From contig NZ_CP103371.1 in assembly GCF_024802625.1 (NCBI RefSeq), positions 2,046,001 to 2,110,000 on the forward strand: a stretch of 64,000 nt of DNA. Reading direction: 5' to 3'. A program made the translations under genes and the position numbers. Under the pieces are notes generated by a model that ran no database searches, was not told the DNA's origin, and saw nothing but the letters and a program-made list of their open reading frames with translations. This stretch comes from Massilia sp. H6. GTDB taxonomy: Bacteria; Pseudomonadota; Gammaproteobacteria; Burkholderiales; Burkholderiaceae_D. How positions within the stretch are numbered: the stretch's first letter is position 1; every line of letters begins with the position of its first letter. Positions 57,204-64,000 of this stretch are shown here, piece after piece.

Positions 57204-58846
57204 GCAGCTTCTTGCCACTGCAAATAGCAGACCGACACCGGCATCTGGTGCGCGGCGCAGTAATCGATCCAGCGCACCTGGTTGTCCTGCAGGCGGTCGC
57301 CGGGACCTTTCACCTCGATCATGGTGTAGCGCTTTTCGGCAGGCCAGAACTGGATCAGGTCGGGGAAGCCGCACCGGTTGGCCTTGATGTCGGCCAGGAT
57401 GCGCTCGCACCACTTGCGCAGGTGCGCGGCCGGAATGCACTCCAGTGCCAGTTCGAGCAGGGCTGGGCTCAGCAGATCCCAGTGCACGAAAGGCGAGGCG
57501 ATGCCGGCCTTTTCGAGCAGGTGGCGGCGGATGATGTCGCGATAGCTGCCGTCGTCCAGCGCGCCCAGGCATTGCGCGAACTGCGCTGCGCGGCGCTGGT
57601 GGAAGTCAAGGCTGTACAAGTCGGCCGGTCCGCGGTGGAAGGGATGGAAAAAGGCGCCGGGAATGGGGGCGAAGATCGCGCGCCAGCACAGCAGGCCGAA
57701 CAGCGAATTGGCCAGCGCGTTCTCGACATAGAACACCGGCGCGTCTTCGGTGGCCAGGTGGTCGCGCACGACGCCTTCGACCCACCGTTCCCCGGCGGGC
57801 ATCGGCAAGCACAGTTCAAGGCGGCTGGCGGGGGCGTTGCGTTGCGGCGCCGGCTTCGCATGCCCCAGGCGGCGGGCCAGGCGCGGCGCGATGCGTAGCA
57901 GGTGCTGGCGTTCAGCCTCGTTTTCCGGTGCATCCTGCGCCTCGGTCAGCAAGGCGAAGGCTTGCGCGAAGCGCTCGTGCTTTTCCAGCACCCGGATCGC
58001 ACGCCCGCGGGCGCCGGGGAAGCGGCAGCGCGTATAGACCACGTGGGCATTGTCCCAGTCCCTGGCTTTTTCGTACTGCTGGCCGATCTGGAACAGCAGC
58101 TTTTCGCGGCGGCTTTCCAGCCAATCGTTGTCGAACACATGCGAGGGCAGGTCGCGCACGACCTCGTCGAGCGCCTCGCCGGCGTAGAAGCGTTCCTTGC
58201 AAGCGTGCAGGACAATGTACTGGTCGATGTCGCCGCGCGAGCGCAAGCCGCGCGAGGCATGGGAAATCTCGACCTGCTCGTAGCGGAACATGCCGAGGTC
58301 GGATAGCACGAATTCGGTCCAGTCCTGGCGCAAGTTGCCGAAAAAGATCAGGCGCAGCCGGTCGCACAGCGGTTTGACCCGGATGCGTAGCGCCGTGTCG
58401 GGACAATCGCGGTACCAGTCGGCGAACGGACGAGGGCCGGCAAACGTGGGGCTGAGCGCTTCGAGCAAGGCACTCTTGCGCGCATTTTTCTGGGGCAGGT
58501 GCGCGTGGAAGGCGGCGCCGATTTCGGGCTTGGACAACAGGTCGAACAGTTCCTCGAGCGAGAGACTGGGATTGGCCTCGACCCAGCCGGTGCCCAGCAA
58601 GGGGCGGGACGCCTCAAGCGGGCAGCCGATTTCGGCATAGGCGAGCTTGCTCGCGCGGAACAGGCTTCCCTTGCGCATGACCATGCGGACGAACAGCGCG
58701 CGCGCACTGCGGGGCAGTGCAGGAAATGCGGCCAGGAAGGCGAGCTCGTCGTCGCCGAGCAGATCGCGATAGCGTTCACCAATCCATTCCAGGACACGCT
58801 CGAAATTATCCAGATAGTAAAACTCGTTTTCCAGAACCCTGATCAT
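57200..58846 (-). CDS. FAN1-like VRR-NUC endonuclease
   Basis: A 548-residue structure-specific nuclease of the bacterial FAN1 type. The N-terminal and central helical regions (SAP-like and TPR-like, about 1-450) are followed by the VRR-NUC domain (about 490-548) with catalytic GFPDLIQFWP and IEVKGPGDRLQDNQ, i.e. the D and E-x-K of the PD-(D/E)XK set. FAN1 cuts 5' flaps and unhooks DNA interstrand crosslinks. The ATG at 58844-58846 lies just after a perfect SOS box. Its stop overlaps the helicase start, so the two proteins are coupled. Confidence 0.9.
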   Translation of the reverse strand: MIRVLENEFYYLDNFERVLEWIGERYRDLLGDDELAFLAAFPALPRSARALFVRMVMRKGSLFRASKLAYAEIGCPLEASRPLLGTGWVEANPSLSLEELFDLLSKPEIGAAFHAHLPQKNARKSALLEALSPTFAGPRPFADWYRDCPDTALRIRVKPLCDRLRLIFFGNLRQDWTEFVLSDLGMFRYEQVEISHASRGLRSRGDIDQYIVLHACKERFYAGEALDEVVRDLPSHVFDNDWLESRREKLLFQIGQQYEKARDWDNAHVVYTRCRFPGARGRAIRVLEKHERFAQAFALLTEAQDAPENEAERQHLLRIAPRLARRLGHAKPAPQRNAPASRLELCLPMPAGERWVEGVVRDHLATEDAPVFYVENALANSLFGLLCWRAIFAPIPGAFFHPFHRGPADLYSLDFHQRRAAQFAQCLGALDDGSYRDIIRRHLLEKAGIASPFVHWDLLSPALLELALECIPAAHLRKWCERILADIKANRCGFPDLIQFWPAEKRYTMIEVKGPGDRLQDNQVRWIDYCAAHQMPVSVCYLQWQEAA

Positions 58847-58858
58847 CTCATGTTGCCA

Positions 58859-58878
58859 TACTGTGCTTATGTACAGTA
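58859..58878. promoter_or_regulatory. LexA (SOS) box of the FAN1-helicase operon
   Basis: TACTGTGCTTATGTACAGTA has both conserved half-sites TACTGT and ACAGTA with the standard 8-base spacer, 12 bases upstream of the FAN1 start. A TATACT -10-like hexamer (minus strand, about 58877-58882) overlaps it, so LexA binding would block transcription. Confidence 0.88.
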
Positions 58879-58948
58879 TAGCCTCTCGAGGCGTCCGGCA
58901 TCCAGCACTATCCCGGTATTTCGCTGCCAGTGGTGGGTTTTCGCCACG

Positions 58949-59707
58949 TTAGTGCCGCGCTGGTTTCTCTTTGCAGCCATCATTCGGACATATCAGCTCC
59001 GTCATCTGCGAGCCCGTGGGAGCATGACCGTTGGCATGCACGATGACGGCGGAAATCAAGGCGACATCGGCGTCGACGTGGGTGTCGGTGGCCTTGCCCG
59101 GGGCGGGAGTGCGCTGCGCCTTGCCCTGGCCAGGGCGGGCGCTGTTGCGCGCGGCGGCAAGCGCCCGCGGCCGCTCGACGGGGCGCGCCTCGGTGGTGGC
59201 CGCAGTAGCGCGCCGCGCAGGTCTTGCCGGCACCGCCACCGGTACCGGTACCGGTAGCCGGATCGTGGACGGCGCGGGCTTGAGTAATCGCAGCGGCACC
59301 ACGTTGTTGCCGGGATCTTGATCGACGATGGATGCCGCGTTGGTTGCCATGGCAACCTGGCGTACTACGGCAAACGGCTTGGGCGCGTCGATGGAAGGGG
59401 CATGACGGCCGGTGGAGCCAGGAGAAGAGCCGGAGCTCGCCAATATTGCATGATCAAGCGCCAGCGCGACCCCGTCTGCCTGCCGTCCATCGTTGGCTGC
59501 TGCCAGCCACACCAGTACACCGGTCAGGACCACGGCCATGGCTGCGCTGGCGCCATACCATGCAAGCCGTGCGCCGCTACCCTGGTCGCGCTTGCGGGCC
59601 GGATCGCGCTCGAGCATCGCCAGGATGCTGTCCTCGCCGCTGCTGCGGCGTGGCGACATCAGGTTCGGACGCAGGGACGGGGATTGATTTTCGTCTGTAG
59701 GCCGCAC
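58949..59707 (-). CDS. Unknown single-pass membrane protein at the T6SS edge
   Basis: A 252-residue protein. The GTG at 59705-59707 is chosen because AGGAGT lies about 6 bases upstream; the frame further upstream is the antisense of the M15 peptidase gene. Residues about 1-50 are polar, then one hydrophobic segment (ARLAWYGASAAMAVVLTGVL) and a long Pro/Ala/Val/Arg-rich tail (IRLPVPVPVAVPARPARRAT) ending with two cysteines in LICPNDGCKEK. No family is recognised. It is divergent from the TagX-like gene, sharing its promoter gap. Confidence 0.7.
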   Translation of the reverse strand: MRPTDENQSPSLRPNLMSPRRSSGEDSILAMLERDPARKRDQGSGARLAWYGASAAMAVVLTGVLVWLAAANDGRQADGVALALDHAILASSGSSPGSTGRHAPSIDAPKPFAVVRQVAMATNAASIVDQDPGNNVVPLRLLKPAPSTIRLPVPVPVAVPARPARRATAATTEARPVERPRALAAARNSARPGQGKAQRTPAPGKATDTHVDADVALISAVIVHANGHAPTGSQMTELICPNDGCKEKPARH

Positions 59708-59719
59708 GGCATTACTCCT

Positions 59720-59756
59720 AAGATTGGTTCTTCCAGTTCCGATTAGAAACAATCTT
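59720..59756. promoter_or_regulatory. 12-bp inverted repeat in the T6SS divergent promoter gap
   Basis: AAGATTGGTTCT (59720-59731) and AGAAACAATCTT (59745-59756) are reverse complements except for one base, separated by 13 bases. The repeat fills most of the 59-base gap between the two divergent start codons and reaches both ribosome-binding sites, the position of a shared operator. Confidence 0.55.
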
Positions 59757-59766
59757 GGGGGAAGCG

Positions 59767-60609
59767 ATGCTGATTTTTCTCGCCCTTCTGTACTTTTGTC
59801 TCGCATCCGCTGCGATCTGGCTGGTCCTGTTTCCGGCCAGGCGTGCGCTGCTCGTGCGAAGCCTGTTTGCCCTGCGTCAGCGCCTGTCGCAACGCGCGCT
59901 CGGCTGGCAGATTGCGGGCAGCCGCTACGCCGGCCATGTGCGCGATGGCGTACCGGGCGATATCCGCGCCAGTGCGCTGCGCTTTGTGCGGCGCCACCGG
60001 ATCGGCTGCGCCATCGGCGTACCCGCAGTGCTGATTCCATCGCTGCTGGCGCTGGCCCTGAGCAGTCCGTCGATGCTGCCGGTGTACGAGGGCGGCAACG
60101 CCGTCCCCGATGTTCAGGTGGCGGCCCTGCTGCAAGGAGAACGGCTGGTGCCGCCGCTGGCCCCGCCGCCGGTGGCGTTCACTACTGCGGAAGTGGAGCT
60201 GGTCCGGCCGCTCCTGGTAAGCGCCAGCCGCAACTGGGGCCTCATGCATCCGGACTTCAGTCAGCGGCTGCTGCTGGCATTCAAGATCATGAAGGAACAA
60301 CATGGCTATGAAATGGCATTGCTGGAGGGCTATCGCAGCCCGGCGCGCCAGGATGAGCTCGCGAATGCCGGCAGTCATGTAACCAACGCCCGCGCCTTCC
60401 AGAGCTGGCACCAGTACGGCTTGGCCGCTGATTGTGCCTTTTTGCGCAATGGCAAGCTGGTGATCTCGGAAAAAGATCCCTGGGCCATGCGCGGTTACCA
60501 GCTGTATGGCGAAGTGGCCGAGTCGCTGGGCCTGACCTGGGGCGGGCGCTGGAAAATGATGGATCTTGGCCACAGCGAGCTGCGCCTGCGCGGCGTGATG
60601 CGGCGCTGA
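59767..60609 (+). CDS. TagX-like M15 metallopeptidase (T6SS-associated)
   Basis: Membrane-anchored peptidoglycan peptidase of 280 residues. Two N-terminal membrane segments (about 2-22 and 76-97) leave the catalytic part in the periplasm. The M15 (VanY/L-Ala-D-Glu or D-Ala-D-Ala peptidase) domain shows EGYRSPARQDEL, the zinc histidine and aspartate in QSWHQYGLAADCAF and the second histidine in MDLGHSEL. TagX in Acinetobacter, a homologous layout, opens peptidoglycan for T6SS assembly. The neighbour is tssM. The ATG at 59767 has GGGGGAA upstream. Confidence 0.85.
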   Translation: MLIFLALLYFCLASAAIWLVLFPARRALLVRSLFALRQRLSQRALGWQIAGSRYAGHVRDGVPGDIRASALRFVRRHRIGCAIGVPAVLIPSLLALALSSPSMLPVYEGGNAVPDVQVAALLQGERLVPPLAPPPVAFTTAEVELVRPLLVSASRNWGLMHPDFSQRLLLAFKIMKEQHGYEMALLEGYRSPARQDELANAGSHVTNARAFQSWHQYGLAADCAFLRNGKLVISEKDPWAMRGYQLYGEVAESLGLTWGGRWKMMDLGHSELRLRGVMRR

Positions 60610-60713
60610 GGGAGCCTGCCGGGCAACTATTGAGCGGTCGCAAAAGTTGACTGGCTTTGCCGTGCGAGCATTTCCTTTAGAACACTCCTTCAACCTCCCT
60701 ATCCTGGTCCCCC

Positions 60714-63700
60714 ATGGCACGAATCTGGCAGTTACTGACCGACAGCCGCGTGCTGGTCGCGATCGGCATCGCCGCGCTGGCGGCTTGCCTTCTCATCGGC
60801 GCCGACTTGCTCGGCATCGACCTGGTATGGGCCCTGATCGCAGCACTGGCCCTGCTGGCCTGCTGGGGAATTGGCTGGGCGATCAGGCGCCATCTGCGGG
60901 CCCGCGCCGCGCAGCAGCTGGGCGAGGCGATCATTCCTGGCGACGACAACGGTGGGGCCGGCGGCAGCGAAATGGCGATCCTGCGCAAGAACATGCTGGA
61001 GGCGGTGTCCACCATCAAGACCTCCAAGCTCGGGCTGACGCGCGGCGCGGCGGCGCTGTACGAGCTGCCGTGGTACATGATCATCGGTAACCCTGCGGCG
61101 GGCAAGAGCAGCGCCATCGCGCGTTCCGGGCTCAGCTTTCCGATTCCCGGCAACAAGGCGCTGCAGGGCGTGGGTGGCACCCGCAATTGCGACTGGTTCT
61201 TCACCACCGACGGCATCCTGCTCGACACCGCCGGCCGCTATTCGGTCGAAGACGAAGATCGCCAGGAGTGGTTCAGCTTTCTCGACCTGCTCAAGCGCCA
61301 CCGCAGCAAGGCGCCGATCAACGGTATCCTGATTGCGGTCAGCGTGGCCGAACTGGTGGCGGGACCGACCAGTGCCTCGCACGAACTGGCCAAGAGCCTG
61401 CGCACCCGGGTGCAGGAGCTGACCGAGCGTCTCGGTGTGCACGCTCCGGTATACGTGGTGTTCACCAAGGCCGACCTGGTTGCCGGCTTCTCTGATTTTT
61501 TTGCCGGCACCGAGCGTCTCGAGCGTGACCGCATCTGGGGCGCTACGCTGCGCTACAACCGCCGCAGCGCGCCGCAGGACGTGCTGGGCTTTTTCGACGA
61601 GCATTTCGACGAGCTCTACGACGGTCTCAAGGAAATGAGCCTGGCCAACATGGGCGCCAACCGCAGCACCCAGATGCGCCCGGGGGTGTTTACCTTTCCG
61701 CTGGAGTTCGCGGCAATCAAGACGCCGCTGCGGGCCTTCCTCTCGACCCTGTTCGAGGAAAACACCTACCAGTTCAAGCCGGTGTTCCGCGGGTTTTACT
61801 TCACCAGCGCGCTGCAGGAAGGCACCGTGCAAGACCTGTCGAGCAAGCGCGTAGCCAGCCGCTTCGACCTGGCGCTGCGCGAGCAGCACGCTACAGAAGT
61901 CGAGGAACAATCGGGCTTCTTCTTGCTCGACCTGTTTCGCAAGGTGATCTTCGCCGACCGTGAGCTGGTCAAGCGCTATACCAACCCGTCCAGCGCGCGC
62001 TGGAAAATGGCGGCTTTTTTCGGCGCGACCATCCTGCTCGGCTGTGCGCTGGGCGGCTGGAGCTGGTCCTATATGGGTAATCGCCAGCTAATCGCCAATG
62101 TCGAGCAGGACCTGGCCAGGGTCGCCAAGCTGCAGGCGGGCCGTATCGACCTGCAATCGCGCCTTGAGGCGCTCGACATCCTGCAGGACCGCATCGAGCA
62201 GCTCGACGGCTATCGCGAGGAAAAGCCGTGGGCGCTGGCCTTCGGCCTGTACCAGGGCGAGACGCTGGCGCGCAAGTTGCGCGACGAGTACTTTGCCGGC
62301 GTGCGCGCCGTGATGGTCGAGCCGGTGACAACTGCGCTGGAAACCATGCTTGCCGAAGTCAACGCCAATGCCGCCCAGCTGGTACCGGTGGCGCAGCTGG
62401 CGCAAACGTCGGCGGAGCCGGCCGACTCCGGCGGCGCGCCCGCGCAACCCGGCGCGGCGGCTGGCCAGCCCTACCAGGGCGTGTCGGCCACCAGCGTGGC
62501 CGACGCCTACAACGCGCTCAAGACCTACCTCATGTTGGGCGACAAGCGCCATGCCGAGCCAGGCCACCTGAACGACCAGCTGACCCGCTACTGGCGCACC
62601 TGGCTCGACAACAACCGCGGCAACATGCCGCGCGAGCAGATGATCCGCAGCGCCGAGCGCCTCCTGAGCTTTTACCTGGCGCAGATCAAGGACCCGGCCT
62701 GGCCGCAAATGACGCTCAAACTCGGCCTGCTCGACAACACCCGCGAGCACCTGCGCCGGGTGGTCCGTGGCACCCCGGCGCGCGAGCGCGTCTACAACGA
62801 CATCAAGACTCGGGCTGCCACGCGCTACCCGGCGGTCACGGTGGCGCGCATCGTCGGCGAGCAAGACCACGCCCTGGTGGCCGGCAGCCACGCGGTGTCG
62901 GGCGCCTTTACCCGCCAGGCCTGGAAAGAATTCGTGCTCGGCGCGATTCGCGACGCCTCCAACAGCGAAGCGTCCAGCGCCGATTGGGTGCTCAAGACTG
63001 TGTCCAAGGACGACCTGACGCTCGAAGGCAGCCCGGAACAGATCCAGAAGGCGCTGGTCGAGCTGTACAAGGCCGACTATGCACGCGAGTGGCTGCGCTT
63101 CGTGCAGGGCGTGGCAGTTGCCGACCTGAAGGGCTTCGACGCCAGCGTGCAGGCAATGAACCGGCTGGGCGATCCGCACACCTCGCCGATCGCCAAGCTG
63201 CTGCGCACCATTTACGACGAAACCGTCTGGGACAACCCGGGCGCCACCAGCGCTGGACTGGGCAAGACCGAGCGCGGCCTTGCCGACTGGTTCAAGGAGA
63301 AGGTCTTGCGGCGCGCACCGTCCGATGCGCGCACGCTGGCCAATGCGGTCGATCCGGCGGCGCTGCTGGGTCAGCAGCAGGCCGCCGGCCCGATCGGGCG
63401 CGAGTTCGCCGGGGTCGCGCGCCTGGTCGGGCTCAAGGAAAAGGACGCGTCGCTGATGACCGGCTACCTCGACGCCCTGTCGAAACTGCGCACCCGACTC
63501 AATGCGCTGAAGAACCAGGGCGACCCCGGCCCCGGCGCCAAACAGTTCATGCAGCAGACCCTGGAAGGCAGCGGCTCCGAGCTGGCCGACGCGCTGCGCT
63601 ATGTCGACGAGCAAATGCTGACCGGGATGAGCGATTCGCAAAAGCAGGCCCTGCGCCCGCTGCTGGTACGCCCGCTGATGCAGACCTTCGCCATGATCGT

Positions 63701-64000
63701 GCTGCCGTCCGAGGCCGAGATCAACAAGACCTGGCAGGTGCAGGTGGTCGAGCCCTTCCAGCGCACGCTGGCGGGCAAATACCCGTTCGCCGCGGGCGCG
63801 AGCGTCGAGGCTACGCCGGACGAGATCGGTCAAATCTTCGGTCCCCAGGGCGAGGTGGCGAAATTCGTCAATACCGCGATGGGGCCGCTGGTGGTGCGGC
63901 GCGGCGACATGCTGGCGGCCCGCACCTGGGCCGACATCGGGATCACGCTGGCGCCGCAGGCCGTCTCCGGTTTCCCGGGCTGGGTAGCGCCGCTGTCGTC
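60714..64000 (+). CDS. tssM: Type VI secretion system membrane subunit TssM (IcmF), 3' end outside the window
   Basis: Inner-membrane component of the T6SS TssJLM complex. The open frame from ATG 60714 continues to the window end without a stop (about 1095 residues seen; the family usually has 1100-1300). Two N-terminal membrane segments (about 14-60) precede the NTP-binding domain with Walker A GNPAAGKSSAI (about 125) and WFFTTDGILLDTAGRYS. A third membrane segment (about 432-455) leads to the periplasmic IcmF-related domain. The gap 60610-60713 has no recognisable element. Confidence 0.95.
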   Translation, partial: MARIWQLLTDSRVLVAIGIAALAACLLIGADLLGIDLVWALIAALALLACWGIGWAIRRHLRARAAQQLGEAIIPGDDNGGAGGSEMAILRKNMLEAVSTIKTSKLGLTRGAAALYELPWYMIIGNPAAGKSSAIARSGLSFPIPGNKALQGVGGTRNCDWFFTTDGILLDTAGRYSVEDEDRQEWFSFLDLLKRHRSKAPINGILIAVSVAELVAGPTSASHELAKSLRTRVQELTERLGVHAPVYVVFTKADLVAGFSDFFAGTERLERDRIWGATLRYNRRSAPQDVLGFFDEHFDELYDGLKEMSLANMGANRSTQMRPGVFTFPLEFAAIKTPLRAFLSTLFEENTYQFKPVFRGFYFTSALQEGTVQDLSSKRVASRFDLALREQHATEVEEQSGFFLLDLFRKVIFADRELVKRYTNPSSARWKMAAFFGATILLGCALGGWSWSYMGNRQLIANVEQDLARVAKLQAGRIDLQSRLEALDILQDRIEQLDGYREEKPWALAFGLYQGETLARKLRDEYFAGVRAVMVEPVTTALETMLAEVNANAAQLVPVAQLAQTSAEPADSGGAPAQPGAAAGQPYQGVSATSVADAYNALKTYLMLGDKRHAEPGHLNDQLTRYWRTWLDNNRGNMPREQMIRSAERLLSFYLAQIKDPAWPQMTLKLGLLDNTREHLRRVVRGTPARERVYNDIKTRAATRYPAVTVARIVGEQDHALVAGSHAVSGAFTRQAWKEFVLGAIRDASNSEASSADWVLKTVSKDDLTLEGSPEQIQKALVELYKADYAREWLRFVQGVAVADLKGFDASVQAMNRLGDPHTSPIAKLLRTIYDETVWDNPGATSAGLGKTERGLADWFKEKVLRRAPSDARTLANAVDPAALLGQQQAAGPIGREFAGVARLVGLKEKDASLMTGYLDALSKLRTRLNALKNQGDPGPGAKQFMQQTLEGSGSELADALRYVDEQMLTGMSDSQKQALRPLLVRPLMQTFAMIVLPSEAEINKTWQVQVVEPFQRTLAGKYPFAAGASVEATPDEIGQIFGPQGEVAKFVNTAMGPLVVRRGDMLAARTWADIGITLAPQAVSGFPGWVAPLS

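Noticed and set aside
57204..57572. N-terminal extension of the helicase by 123 residues
   Set aside because: The extra part is antisense-like and Arg/Pro-rich, overlaps the VRR-NUC catalytic domain in another frame, and homology begins at the TTG.
59708..60040. N-terminal extension of the single-TM protein near the T6SS genes
   Set aside because: It is antisense to the M15 peptidase gene. The GTG at 59707 has a good ribosome-binding site.
62088..63833. Minus-strand open frame of 581 codons antisense to tssM
   Set aside because: TssM is continuous and motif-complete on the plus strand; the opposite frame is compositional.

Overview
The window looks like chromosomal DNA of a GC-rich betaproteobacterium of the family Oxalobacteraceae, most like Massilia/Telluria. 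The basis is the housekeeping gene families and their arrangement (lplT/alr-radA, pstSCAB-phoU-phoBR, carAB-greA-yhbY-rlmE-ftsH-folP-glmM), the style of the secreted beta-helix proteins and the TonB-receptor remnant. No 16S rRNA gene is present, so the genus is an inference.

Layout. 0-3.3 kb: the first codons of lplT (minus strand), alr, radA, a PilZ protein and an unlisted-size 38-residue membrane protein. 3.5-10.2 kb: a phosphate regulon, pstSCAB-phoU-phoB-phoR, with a clear Pho box, a -10 hexamer and a pstS/pstC intercistronic hairpin. 10.1-11.9 kb: a small unknown protein, a patatin-like lipoprotein and a GlcG/HbpS-type protein. 12-23.4 kb: carAB, greA, a DUF4149 protein, yhbY, rlmE, ftsH, folP and glmM, with clear intrinsic terminators. 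23.4-23.7 kb: tRNA-Pro(UGG) and tRNA-Arg(UCU).

23.8-51.2 kb is an accessory surface-polysaccharide region beginning directly after the tRNA pair. It holds a Wza-like export lipoprotein and a Wzc-like chain-length/kinase protein (plus strand). Next come two almost identical tandem beta-helix secreted proteins, an atypical SDR and an acyltransferase (minus). A Wzx flippase, a Wzy-type polymerase and a PAP2-like protein follow (plus, lower GC). The region ends with a compact 11-gene minus-strand operon running from a WbpM-like 4,6-dehydratase through WbpA/WbpB/WbpD/WbpE-type genes, two glycosyltransferases, an acetyltransferase, a deacetylase and a third beta-helix protein to an initiating sugar transferase. 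Together these genes could make UDP-GlcNAc(3NAc)A and a 4-keto-6-deoxy sugar, assemble repeat units on undecaprenyl phosphate, flip, polymerise and export them. No WbpI-type C2 epimerase was seen. The region ends in a decayed TonB-dependent receptor.

51.4-54.9 kb: two small proteins, then an operon of two LiaF/DUF5668-type membrane proteins with a LytS-type kinase and a LytTR regulator. 54.9-58.9 kb: a nuclease-helicase fusion (PD-(D/E)XK + XPD/DinG-like) translationally coupled to a FAN1-like VRR-NUC nuclease under a perfect LexA-type SOS box, a probable DNA-crosslink repair module. 58.9-64 kb: the edge of a type VI secretion locus, with an unknown single-TM protein, divergent from a TagX-like M15 peptidase and tssM, which runs off the window. 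The divergent promoter gap holds a 12-bp near-perfect inverted repeat.
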